A stretch of DNA of 35,948 bases from CAZVEV01 sp964625865. GTDB taxonomy: Bacteria; Planctomycetota; Phycisphaerae; SM23-33. The translations under genes and the position numbers were made by a program. Under the pieces are notes generated by a model. That model was not told where the DNA came from. It saw only the letters and a list, made by a program, of their open reading frames with translations, and ran no database searches. Shown here one piece after another: positions 8,184 through 16,202 of this stretch. The DNA lies in assembly GCA_964625865.1 (NCBI GenBank), contig CAZVEV010000029.1, positions 1 to 35,948 of the forward strand, read 5' to 3'. The first letter of the stretch is position 1; every line of letters starts with the position of its first letter.

Positions 8184-8265
8184 GAAGGTTAAAGGTTAAA
8201 GGTTGAAGGTCCCCTGCCCTGCGCGGTGGACCTTCAACCTTCAACCTTGAACCTTGAACCGTCAA
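8184..8265. repeat. Heptad-repeat inverted array (hairpin) between rarA and glmS
   Basis: Left side 8184-8211 has four 7-bp units (GAAGGTT, AAAGGTT twice, GAAGGTC). Right side 8231-8265 has five units of the complementary type (CCTTCAA twice, CCTTGAA twice, CCGTCAA). The central 14 bp, 8199-8212 and 8228-8241, pair perfectly around a 15-nt loop. It lies in the divergent promoter region of rarA and glmS, so it may affect either promoter; this is inference. Confidence 0.7.
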
Positions 8266-8279
8266 CCCTCCTTCGTCCG

Positions 8280-8285
8280 TATAAT
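8280..8285 (+). promoter_or_regulatory. Candidate -10 box for glmS
   Basis: A perfect TATAAT lies 69 nt before the glmS start codon and just right of the heptad-repeat hairpin. TTGAAC at 8254-8259 is the nearest -35-like hexamer, but the 20-bp spacing is too long for a good promoter. Confidence 0.4.
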
Positions 8286-8354
8286 CACTTTGCCGCGTAA
8301 TGCCGCGGCAGGGTTTGACCGATAAGGCCTCTAGGCTCTGGTAAGGAGAGATGT

Positions 8355-10196
8355 ATGTGCGGGATCGTGGGTTACGTTGGCAAGAAGCAGGCGTGCGGGA
8401 TTCTGATTGAAGGGCTCAAGCGCCTCGAGTACAGGGGATACGACTCCGCCGGCGTCTGCGTCCAGCGCGGCGACGGGCTCTGCATCCACAAGAACACCGG
8501 GCGCGTGATGGAAGTCGAGGCCGACGCGATGGCCGACGAGACCATCGCTGACTGCACCACCGGCATCGCCCACACGCGTTGGGCCACCCACGGCGAGCCG
8601 AACCAGGCCAACGCCCATCCGCACACGGACCAGTCGGGCAAGATCGCCCTGGTCCATAACGGCATCATCGAGAACTACGCCACGCTCAAGCAGTTCCTGG
8701 CCAACAAGGGTCACACCTTCGCCGGCGAGACCGACACCGAGGTCCTCGCCCACCTGATCGGCGAACTCTACAACGACGGGTGCAAGACGCTGGAGGAGGC
8801 CGTGCAGACGGCCCTCCGCGAGGTCACGGGCACCTACGGGATCGCCGTCCTCTGCGCCGATGATCCGGACAAGCTCGTCGCCGCACGCAAGGGCAGTCCG
8901 CTGATCGTCGGGGTGGGCAATGACGAGTACGTCGTCGCCTCCGACGCGTCGGCCATCATCGAGCACACCGCAAACGTGATCTACCTGAACGACAACGAGA
9001 TGGCCGTCATCACCAATGACGGCATGCGGACGATGACGATAGACAACGTGCCGGTCTCGAAGGAGATCAGCCAGATCGAGTGGTCGCTCGAGGAGATCGC
9101 CCTGGGCGGGTTCGACCACTTCATGCTCAAGGAGATCTTCGAGCAGCCCGAGTCGATCCGCAACTGCCTCGGCGGGCGCCTGGACATGCGGGAGATGCGG
9201 GTCAAGCTCGGCGGGCTGGCGCCCGTGCTTCGCGAACTGGTCCGCACCAAGAAGATCATCCTGACCGCGTGCGGAACGGCGTGGCATGCGGCGCTGGTGG
9301 GGGAGTACCTCTTTGAGGACATGGCCCGGATTCCCACCGAGGTCGAGTACGCCAGCGAGTTCCGCTACCGCAACCCGATCATGGAAGACGGCACGATGGT
9401 GGTCGCGATCAGCCAGTCCGGCGAGACGGCCGACACGTTGGCGGCCCTGCGGGAAGCCTCCGACAAGGGCGCCCTGGCGCTGGGCATCGTCAACGCCGTC
9501 GGCTCGACCATCGCGCGGGACACCGACGCGGGGGTCTACCTGCACGCCGGGCCGGAGATCGGCGTGGCGTCGACCAAGGCCTTCACGTGTCAACTGGTCG
9601 TCGAGACGCTGATTGCGATGCTGCTCGGGCGCCGCAGGCACATGTCCCAGTCGCTGCTCGAACACTACATGAACGCCCTGAACGCGATCCCCGACCAGAT
9701 CGCCAAAACCCTCGAGCAGTCCGACAAGATCAAGGCCCTCGTTGACCGAGTGGTCGACTACGACAACTGGCTGTTCCTTGGGCGCGGGTATCACTACCCG
9801 ATCGCGCTGGAAGGGGCGCTGAAGCTCAAGGAAATCAGCTACATTCACGCCGAGGGCCTGCCCGCCGCGGAGATGAAGCACGGCCCGATCGCCCTGATCC
9901 ACGACGGCATGCCCGTGGTCTTCATCGCGCCACGGAGCGGCACGTACGATAAGATCGTCAGCAACATCGAGGAAGTCCGCGCCCGCAAGGGCCGCGTCAT
10001 CGCGGTGGCCACCGAGGGCGACACCGGCATCGCCAAGTACTGCGACGAGGTGATCTACGTCCCGGACTGCCCCGCGCCGCTCCAGCCCCTGCTGACGGTC
10101 GTGCCCCTGCAACTGCTCGCTTACCACGCCGCCGTCGCCCGCGGCTGCAACGTCGACAAACCGCGCAATCTCGCCAAGAGCGTCACCGTGGAGTAG
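8355..10196 (+). CDS. glmS: Glutamine-fructose-6-phosphate aminotransferase (isomerising)
   Basis: A 613-residue enzyme that makes glucosamine-6-phosphate from fructose-6-phosphate and glutamine, the first step to UDP-GlcNAc for peptidoglycan and LPS. The start CGIVGYVGKK gives the Cys2 nucleophile of the class II glutaminase after Met removal, followed by RLEYRGYDSAG and THTRWATHG-like blocks. Two SIS domains follow, including TACGTAWHA, AISQSGETADTL and EVGVASTKAFT-like sequence. The C-terminus NLAKSVTVE is typical. AAGGAGA at 8343-8349 is a strong ribosome binding site 5 nt before the ATG. No glmS ribozyme-like leader was recognised. It stands alone, divergent from rarA and convergent with ribD. 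Confidence 0.97.
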   Translation: MCGIVGYVGKKQACGILIEGLKRLEYRGYDSAGVCVQRGDGLCIHKNTGRVMEVEADAMADETIADCTTGIAHTRWATHGEPNQANAHPHTDQSGKIALVHNGIIENYATLKQFLANKGHTFAGETDTEVLAHLIGELYNDGCKTLEEAVQTALREVTGTYGIAVLCADDPDKLVAARKGSPLIVGVGNDEYVVASDASAIIEHTANVIYLNDNEMAVITNDGMRTMTIDNVPVSKEISQIEWSLEEIALGGFDHFMLKEIFEQPESIRNCLGGRLDMREMRVKLGGLAPVLRELVRTKKIILTACGTAWHAALVGEYLFEDMARIPTEVEYASEFRYRNPIMEDGTMVVAISQSGETADTLAALREASDKGALALGIVNAVGSTIARDTDAGVYLHAGPEIGVASTKAFTCQLVVETLIAMLLGRRRHMSQSLLEHYMNALNAIPDQIAKTLEQSDKIKALVDRVVDYDNWLFLGRGYHYPIALEGALKLKEISYIHAEGLPAAEMKHGPIALIHDGMPVVFIAPRSGTYDKIVSNIEEVRARKGRVIAVATEGDTGIAKYCDEVIYVPDCPAPLQPLLTVVPLQLLAYHAAVARGCNVDKPRNLAKSVTVE

Positions 10197-10270
10197 GTCG
10201 AAGGTCTACGGTCAAAGGTCGATGGACCCGCGGGGCGTGCATCTCGTGTGCGACCCGGCTGCGCGCCCTA
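10196..10270. repeat. Heptad repeat plus degraded GTAGGGCG palindrome between glmS and ribD
   Basis: Right at the glmS stop, 10196-10219 reads as 7-bp units (GGTCGAA, GGTCTAC, GGTCAAA, GGTCGAT...). It is followed at 10233-10270 by a degraded copy of the palindrome seen at 4547 and 29491 (GGGGCGTGCATCTCG ... GCGCGCCCTAC). The right arm of the palindrome overlaps the end of ribD and supplies its TAG stop codon. It may act as a terminator for the two convergent genes. Confidence 0.5.
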
Positions 10271-11392
10271 CGGCTTGAGGCCGGTCAAGACGTATCGCAG
10301 GACGGTGTCTTGGCCGATGGTCTCTTCCTGGGGGGCAGGCAGGTCGAGGCCTTGGCGGAGGTCGGCAATGTCGAAGCGGGGCAGCAGGGCGATTGCTGCG
10401 GGGCCCACCTCGCGGGGGGGACTGATGAAGACGAGCAGTTCATCGGCCAGCCTGGCTTCGACGAAGCTCCTCAGCACGGCGGCGCCGCCTTCGACGAGCA
10501 GGTGGGTCCACTGGCGTCGGCCCAGTTCGTCCAGCAGGGCCTCCAGATTGACCCCGGCCGAAGAGGAGGGCAGCTCGATCAGTTCGGCCCCGGCGTCGCG
10601 GAGCGCGTCAGCGGCGGTGGGGCGGTTCTCGAGCGCCTGGGCGGTGGTGGCAATCAGCAGCGGTCCGGCGCCGAGGGTGGCGACCAGTTGGCTGTCGGTG
10701 GACGTTCGCAGCGAGGAGTCCAGCAGGACGCGGACGGGCTGTTTGCCCTCGCCCGAGCGGTTGGTCAGCAGGGGGTCGTCGGCCTCTACCGTGCCGGCGC
10801 CCACAAGGATGCCGTCGCATCGGCCCCGCAACTGGTGGACTCGCTGCCTGGACTCAGGCCCGGAGACCCACCAGCCGGTCCCGGGCGGCAGGGCGAGCAG
10901 TCCGTCGGGCGTCTGGGCCCACTTGCAGATCACCCAGGGCCTGCCCGTCGTGCGCAGCGTGATGTACGGTGCGAGCAGTTCCCGGGCTTCGGCCTCGCAT
11001 ACGCCGATGGTCACGTCGATGCCGGCCTCGCGGAGTTCGGCCAATCCGCGGCCGGCGACGTGCCGGTCGGGGTCCTCCATCGCCACCACCACCCGCGCCA
11101 CGCCCGCGTCGATCAGCGCTCGCGTGCACGGCGGGGTCTTGCCGTGGTGGCAGCACGGTTCAAGCGTGACGTACATGGTGGCCCCGGTCGGGTCCGCTCC
11201 CGCATCGGTCGCGGCGGTCAGCGCCTGGATCTCCGCGTGCGGCCCGCCGAACGCTGCATGCCAGCCCTCTGCGATCTGCTGCCCGTCGCGCACCAACACG
11301 GCGCCCACCATCGGATTGGGCTCGACCGTTCCGCGTCCGCGCCGTGCCGCATCGAGAGCTGCCGCCATGAATCGCTCATCATCTGTTGCCAT
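10268..11392 (-). CDS. ribD: Bifunctional riboflavin biosynthesis deaminase/reductase RibD
   Basis: A 374-residue enzyme for the second and third steps of riboflavin synthesis. The N-terminal deaminase has HAE at residues 51-53 and PCCHHGKTPPC (zinc ligands near 79 and 88). The C-terminal reductase has a DGILVGAGTVEADDPLLT block and LLVEGGAAVL. I chose Met 11392 (ATDDERFMAAAL) because it matches the usual N-terminus. An upstream in-frame start at 11437 adds 15 unlikely residues. A TATAAT lies only 6 bp before this ATG, which would give a leaderless transcript. No other riboflavin gene is adjacent. It is divergent from the MFS operon and convergent with glmS. Confidence 0.95.
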   Translation of the reverse strand: MATDDERFMAAALDAARRGRGTVEPNPMVGAVLVRDGQQIAEGWHAAFGGPHAEIQALTAATDAGADPTGATMYVTLEPCCHHGKTPPCTRALIDAGVARVVVAMEDPDRHVAGRGLAELREAGIDVTIGVCEAEARELLAPYITLRTTGRPWVICKWAQTPDGLLALPPGTGWWVSGPESRQRVHQLRGRCDGILVGAGTVEADDPLLTNRSGEGKQPVRVLLDSSLRTSTDSQLVATLGAGPLLIATTAQALENRPTAADALRDAGAELIELPSSSAGVNLEALLDELGRRQWTHLLVEGGAAVLRSFVEARLADELLVFISPPREVGPAAIALLPRFDIADLRQGLDLPAPQEETIGQDTVLRYVLTGLKP

Positions 11393-11398
11393 GAGTGT

Positions 11399-11404
11399 AT
11401 TATA
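11399..11404 (-). promoter_or_regulatory. -10 box of ribD, possible leaderless start
   Basis: TATAAT reads leftward at 11404-11399; the ATG of ribD is at 11392. With normal spacing, transcription would start at or within a base or two of the A of the ATG, giving a leaderless mRNA. No good -35 hexamer is present, and no Shine-Dalgarno sequence can fit. Confidence 0.5.
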
Positions 11405-11506
11405 GCGCGAACCCTCGTCCGCGTCTGCGGTTAGCACGAGACGGGTTGCGCGAGGCCGATCAAAAGGTTCTGTACATTGCCCCGCGGCGCGTGTATCGAA
11501 GCGGGT

Positions 11507-12772
11507 ATGGCGTTATGCGGTGAATATCAGACCAGGGCGGTCCGGCAGGCCCGCGCGCTGTTCGTGGCGATGGTGGTCGCCTACGCCTTGGGCGTCTTCA
11601 ACGACAACTACTTCAAGCAGGTGGCCATCCTCAAGGCGCAGTACGGGGGCATGGGCTGGCTCAAGGGGTTGGCGCTGGGGCTGTTTGCGTTGCCGTATCT
11701 GCTGTTCTCGGCCTACGCGGGCTGGCTGGCCGACAGGTTCCCCAAGCGGAATGTCATCATCGGCACGAAGATATGGGAGTTGGGGGCGATGATCACGGGG
11801 GCCGTCGGCGTGCTGACGGGCAGTTGGGTGCTCATGATCGGCATGGTCTTCATGATGGGCTTCCAGTCGGCGGTGTTCGGCCCGTCGCTGAACGGGTCGA
11901 TTCCCGAACTGTACCCGGCGTGCTACGTCACGCGTGCCAACGCGATCCTCAAGGTCTTCACGACGGTGGCGATCCTGCTGGGCATGGTTGCCGGCGGCTG
12001 GTGCCTGAGCGTTGAAGGCACGCTGTTCGGCCAGCCGCTCAAGCACGTGGTCGTCGCCTCGGTGGCCGTCACCGTCTCGGTGGTGGGGGTGGTGGCGAGT
12101 TTCGGCGTTCCGCGCCGCCCCGGGGCCGACCCCACTGCTCGGATCCCGTGGGCCGGTCCGGTCGACACCGTCAGACATCTGATCGAGTTGCGAAGCGATC
12201 CGATCCTCGCTCGGACGCTGCTGGCCGACGTGTTCGTCTGGTCGGTCGGCGCGCTGCAGTTGATCATCATCCCGGCGGTGGGTCAGCGCCAGTTCGGCCT
12301 GGGCGAGGGAGCGGCGAGCAATCTCATGTTCGCCCTGCTCGTGGGGATAGCCGTTGGCGGGGCCCTGGCGCCGAAGCTGGCGCGCGGGGCGAACTGGCAC
12401 CGCGTGCTCGTGCCGTCAGCCCTTGCGATGGCCCTGCTCGCCTTTGCCGCTCCCGCCGTCATGCTCCTGCCGCACACGGCGGCCTTATACACCATGGCCG
12501 CGCTGCTGCTCCTGCTCGGCGCCGCGGGGGGGCTGTTCATGATCCCCTGCGAGAGCTTCATCCAGGTGCGACCGAAGGCCGAGAAGAAGGGCACGGTGAT
12601 TGCCGCCGCCAACTTCGGCATCTTCAGCGGGATCGTGCTGGCCGGCGGGCTGAGCATGTGCTTCGACGAGATGCTCACGCCGACGACCTTCCTCGCGTTG
12701 ACCGGTCTGGTGTCATTGCCGGTCGCCCTCTGGCTGCGCGCGACGTTCCGGAAGGAGGTCGCCACGCCATGA
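11507..12772 (+). CDS. MFS transporter, LplT-like lysophospholipid carrier
   Basis: A polytopic protein of 421 residues with about 12 hydrophobic segments and the motif GVFNDNYFKQ in helix 1, typical of LplT and related carriers paired with Aas. AGWLADRFPKRNVI is the MFS loop 2-3 motif. LplT flips lysophospholipids across the inner membrane for repair (family knowledge). The start at ATG 11507 is chosen over the in-frame TTG at 11477; the ribosome binding site is weak (AAGCGGG). Its TGA (12770-12772) overlaps the next ATG (12769) as ATGA, so translation is coupled to the acyltransferase-ligase. The context supports lysophospholipid import more strongly than the sequence alone does. Confidence 0.8.
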   Translation: MALCGEYQTRAVRQARALFVAMVVAYALGVFNDNYFKQVAILKAQYGGMGWLKGLALGLFALPYLLFSAYAGWLADRFPKRNVIIGTKIWELGAMITGAVGVLTGSWVLMIGMVFMMGFQSAVFGPSLNGSIPELYPACYVTRANAILKVFTTVAILLGMVAGGWCLSVEGTLFGQPLKHVVVASVAVTVSVVGVVASFGVPRRPGADPTARIPWAGPVDTVRHLIELRSDPILARTLLADVFVWSVGALQLIIIPAVGQRQFGLGEGAASNLMFALLVGIAVGGALAPKLARGANWHRVLVPSALAMALLAFAAPAVMLLPHTAALYTMAALLLLLGAAGGLFMIPCESFIQVRPKAEKKGTVIAAANFGIFSGIVLAGGLSMCFDEMLTPTTFLALTGLVSLPVALWLRATFRKEVATP

Positions 12773-15411
12773 TCGGCGTCCTGTTTGCTTTCGTCATCCG
12801 CCCGCTGCTGTGGCTGCGGTATCGCATCACCGTTCGCGGACTGAAGGACGTCGCCGCACGCGGGCGGAGCGGCATCCTGTTCCTGCCGAACCACCCGGCC
12901 CTGCTGGACCCGGTGATCGTGCAGGCCGTCCTCCGCAGGCGGTTTCGCCCGCGCGCGCTGGCTGACCGGAACCAGATCGACCGCCCGGTGGTCCGCACGC
13001 TGGCCCGCAAGATGCGCATCCTCGACATGCCGGACCCGGCCCGCGACGGTGCGGCCGCCCGCGAACTGATAGACCAGGCCGTCGCCCGGTGCGTCGAGGC
13101 GCTCAAGGCGGGCGACAACCTGATCCTCTACCCGTCGGGCCATTCCTACCGCAGCCGGTACGAAGACCTGCGGGGCAATACGGCGGTCGAGACGATCCTC
13201 AAGCACCTGCCCGATGTCCGCATCGTGCTCGTGCGCACGCGGGGGATGTGGGGCAGCGGGTTCAGTTGGGCCGGCGGGCAGGCCCCGGCGATGGGACGCG
13301 TGCTGCGGCGCGGTGTGCGGTCGATCCTCCTGAGCGGCCTGCTGTTCACGCCGCGCCGCCGCGTGACGATAGACCTCCACGAGCCCGACGACCTGCCCCG
13401 GGCCGCCGACCGCGAGACGCTCAACGGCTTCATCGAAGCGTTCTACAACGAAGACGCCCCGCCCAACACGTTCGTGCCGTTTACGCCCTGGGACCGCGGG
13501 GGTGTTCGCGAGATGCCCGAGCCGCAACTGGCCCTCGGGGCCGCCCAGGCCGACGGCGTGCCCGACGCCACCCGACAGATCGTCACCGACATGTTGCTTG
13601 AACTGACCGGCCGGGCCGAGGTCGCCGACGGCCAGCACCTCGCGCGCGACCTGGGCCTGGACTCGCTGGCCCGAGCGGACCTGATCGTCTGGATCGAGAA
13701 GGAGTTCGGCTTTCCCCAGGGCGACCCCGATTCGCTGCAGACGGTCGCCGACGTCCTGCTGGCGGCCTGCGGGGAGTCCATCGGTTCGCAGATCACGCAG
13801 CTCAAGCCGATCCCGCCCAAGTGGCAGGCATGGCGCCGCGAGCACAGGCGGGTGTCGATTCCGGCGGGAGAATCGCTGTGCGAGGCGTTCCTGAACGTCG
13901 CGCGAGCCACACCGAAAAAGCCCGTCATCGCCGACCAGACCAGCGGCGCCAAAACCTACCGCGACGTGCTGATCGGCATCTTCGCGCTTCGCCAAACGAT
14001 TGGCGCCCTCCCGGGCGATCGCGTGGGCATCATGATGCCCGCCTCGGTCGGCGCCTCGGTGGTCTACATGGCTGCGCTGTTTGCGGGCAAGACGCCGGTG
14101 ATGGTCAACTGGACGGTCGGCCGACGCAACATGGTCCACTGTCTGGACCTGGTCGGCGTCGAAGCCGTCCTGACCGCCGAGGCGCTGGTCAGCAAACTCA
14201 CCAGCCAGGGCGCGGACTTTACCGGACTGACCGAGCGGTTCGTTTACCTTGAGGACGTAGGCAAGTCGCTGACGACGGGGCGTAAGATCGCGGCGCTGCT
14301 CAAGGCGAGGTTCGCTCCGGGCAGGCTTCTGGCGGGGTTGGATATCTCGCCGGCCGATACGGCGGTGATCCTGTTCACCAGCGGCTCGGAGAGTCTGCCC
14401 AAGGCCGTCCCGCTGACCCACGCGAACCTCGGGGCGAACCTCGAGGACGTCGCCAACGCGGTCCGGCTGGGCATCGACGACTGCATGATGAGCATCCTCC
14501 CGCCGTTCCACTCGTTCGGCCTGACCGTGGGCGTGCTCGCGCCGCTGCTCGGCGCCTTCTCCGCGGTGTACTACCCGAACCCCACCGACGCGCCGATGCT
14601 CGTCCGCCTGATCGACGCGTACAAGGCCTCCTTGATCATTGGCACGCCGACGTTCCTGGCCGGCATTGTCCGGGCTGCGGGCGCGGGACAGATGCAGTCG
14701 CTGCGGTGGGCCGTCACCGGGGGCGAGAAGTGTCCCGAACGGACGTATCAGGCCCTCGAAGCCCAGTGCCCCGACATGCTCGTCATCGAGGGCTACGGCG
14801 TAACTGAATGCTCCCCGCTGGTCTCGGTCAACGATCCCGAGGCCCCCAAGCGCGGGACAATAGGCAAGGTGCTCGGCTCGCTCGACTATGCGATAGTCGA
14901 CCCGGACACCGCCAGTCGGCGCATGGGCCGCGGCGCTGCGGGCATGCTCCTTCTGCGGGGCCCCAGCGTGTTTGACGGTTATCTCCGCCACGACGGGCCC
15001 TCGCCGTTTGTCGACTTCGAGGGCACGTCCTGGTACCGCACGGGCGACCTGGTTCGCGAGGACGACGACGGCGTGTTGACGTTCACCGGCCGCCTCAAAC
15101 GCTTCGTCAAGCTCGGCGGCGAGATGATCTCCCTGCCGGCCGTGGAAGCCGTTCTGGTGGAGCATCACGCGTCGGACGATGACGAGGGGCCCGTTCTGGC
15201 CGTCGAGGCCACGCCCAGCGAGGAGCATCCCGAACTGGTGCTGTTTACCACGCTGGACCTGACGCGAGAGCAGGTCAACGACGAGATCCGCGACGCGGGG
15301 CTCTCTGCCCTGCACAACATCAGGCGGATCGTGCGCGTCGAGGAGATTCCCGTGCTGGGAACGGGCAAGACGAATTACCGGGCACTGAAGCAGCAACTGG
15401 ACGACTCATGA
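12769..15411 (+). CDS. aas: Aas-like fusion: acyltransferase + acyl carrier domain + acyl-ACP synthetase
   Basis: An 880-residue three-domain protein. Residues 1-230 are a PlsC-type acyltransferase with NHPALLD (His42...Asp47). The usual FPEG substrate motif reads YPSG (121-124), so its Glu is missing. Residues ~260-345 form an acyl-carrier domain with LGLDSL, Ser299 being the expected phosphopantetheine site. Residues ~350-880 are an AMP-forming ligase with FTSGSESLPKAVPLTH (from 536, Lys545), EGYGVTECSP, YRTGDLV and the C-terminal catalytic Lys867 in GTGKTNY. E. coli Aas reacylates 2-acyl-glycerophosphoethanolamine but uses free ACP (family knowledge). Here the carrier is built in, suggesting fatty acid activation, loading and transfer in cis. 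It overlaps both neighbours by ATGA and is probably membrane-associated. Confidence 0.85.
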   Translation: MIGVLFAFVIRPLLWLRYRITVRGLKDVAARGRSGILFLPNHPALLDPVIVQAVLRRRFRPRALADRNQIDRPVVRTLARKMRILDMPDPARDGAAARELIDQAVARCVEALKAGDNLILYPSGHSYRSRYEDLRGNTAVETILKHLPDVRIVLVRTRGMWGSGFSWAGGQAPAMGRVLRRGVRSILLSGLLFTPRRRVTIDLHEPDDLPRAADRETLNGFIEAFYNEDAPPNTFVPFTPWDRGGVREMPEPQLALGAAQADGVPDATRQIVTDMLLELTGRAEVADGQHLARDLGLDSLARADLIVWIEKEFGFPQGDPDSLQTVADVLLAACGESIGSQITQLKPIPPKWQAWRREHRRVSIPAGESLCEAFLNVARATPKKPVIADQTSGAKTYRDVLIGIFALRQTIGALPGDRVGIMMPASVGASVVYMAALFAGKTPVMVNWTVGRRNMVHCLDLVGVEAVLTAEALVSKLTSQGADFTGLTERFVYLEDVGKSLTTGRKIAALLKARFAPGRLLAGLDISPADTAVILFTSGSESLPKAVPLTHANLGANLEDVANAVRLGIDDCMMSILPPFHSFGLTVGVLAPLLGAFSAVYYPNPTDAPMLVRLIDAYKASLIIGTPTFLAGIVRAAGAGQMQSLRWAVTGGEKCPERTYQALEAQCPDMLVIEGYGVTECSPLVSVNDPEAPKRGTIGKVLGSLDYAIVDPDTASRRMGRGAAGMLLLRGPSVFDGYLRHDGPSPFVDFEGTSWYRTGDLVREDDDGVLTFTGRLKRFVKLGGEMISLPAVEAVLVEHHASDDDEGPVLAVEATPSEEHPELVLFTTLDLTREQVNDEIRDAGLSALHNIRRIVRVEEIPVLGTGKTNYRALKQQLDDS

Positions 15412-16202
15412 CCGCCGCGCGACAGCCATTGCGCATGATCGTGTGCGACTGGAACGGCACGCTGTTCAGCGAAGAACTGGAGGAGACGTTCTTCTTCGGT
15501 CTATGCCGCCGCGCCGCCTGGCGAGCCCTGCGGCGGCTGAACCTGCCCGCCCTGACGCGGCTGGGCGTCCACGGGATCCTGTGTGTGGGGCATTACCTTG
15601 CGGCGCGGTGCAATCCCCGTCGCGTGCCGCACCATATCGGCGAGATCATGAAACTGCTCAGCCGCGACGTGCTGCGAGGCCTGTCGCGTGACGAACTGGC
15701 CGACTATTGCACGCAGTACGCCCATCGCATCCAACGCCATCTTGACCGCCGCCTGCTGGACCCGCTGGCAAAGGTCCGCGCCGAGTCGCCGGTGCGCCTG
15801 GGCATCATCTCGGCCGGCTGTCGCGAGGGCATCGCCGCGGCGCTGGAAGCCGAAGGCACGCCGTTCGACTTCATCGTCGCCAACGAGTTCACGATGGCCG
15901 GCGGCGTGACGGCGTCCTTCGAGTTCGCCCTGGCCGAGAACAAGCTCGACGTGCTGTCTGCCCTGCTGGTCGAGCGCGGGATCGACCCGGCAGCCGTCAT
16001 GTTCATCGGCGACAGCCCGCAGGACGAGGCGTGTCTCCGCGCCGTGGGCTACCCCGTGGTGAGCTTCTACGCCACCGACGCCCGCAAGCGCCAACTCGCC
16101 GCCGACTGCGGCGCCTTCGTCCCCGCCGACCAGGCCGACTTCACCCGCCACCTCGCCACCGCCATTGGCGCCCCGCAACGGGAGAAGGAGTGTTGCACAT
16201 GA
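15408..16202 (+). CDS. HAD-superfamily phosphatase-like protein
   Basis: A 264-residue protein with HAD motif I as DWNGTL (Asp14), motif II near LGIISAG, and motif IV VMFIGDSPQDEACL. The second Asp of the DxD pattern is Asn; this variant is common among HAD proteins and does not rule out phosphatase activity. A basic helical cap (about residues 30-115, rich in Arg) is inserted after motif I. It starts within the stop codon of the Aas-like gene (ATGA) and ends with ATGA into the dehydrogenase, so the four genes are coupled. A role in removing phosphate from a lipid or its head group is plausible but only inferred. Subgroup unknown. Confidence 0.8.
   Translation: MTAARQPLRMIVCDWNGTLFSEELEETFFFGLCRRAAWRALRRLNLPALTRLGVHGILCVGHYLAARCNPRRVPHHIGEIMKLLSRDVLRGLSRDELADYCTQYAHRIQRHLDRRLLDPLAKVRAESPVRLGIISAGCREGIAAALEAEGTPFDFIVANEFTMAGGVTASFEFALAENKLDVLSALLVERGIDPAAVMFIGDSPQDEACLRAVGYPVVSFYATDARKRQLAADCGAFVPADQADFTRHLATAIGAPQREKECCT

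Noticed and set aside
8184..8265. Possible CRISPR array
   Set aside because: Units are only 7 bp with no spacers of regular length, and no cas genes are near.
8266..8354. Possible glmS ribozyme or riboswitch leader
   Set aside because: The leader is short and lacks a recognisable ribozyme core; the promoter-like box is only about 70 nt from the start codon.
8331..10127. Minus-strand frame opposite glmS
   Set aside because: The glmS reading is certain from its motifs; the antisense product shows only low-complexity HVDR-type composition.
11393..11506. FMN riboswitch upstream of ribD
   Set aside because: The gap is too short, the -10 box abuts the ATG, and no RFN-like conserved blocks are seen.
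12283..15396. Very long minus-strand frame opposite the aas-like gene
   Set aside because: Codon bias of the plus-strand gene keeps the opposite strand free of stops; the sense protein has intact motifs in three domains.
15447..15464. HAD motif I with Asn in place of the second Asp, as a sign of inactivity
   Set aside because: DWNGT is a frequent natural variant in HAD proteins, so it is not evidence of a dead enzyme.
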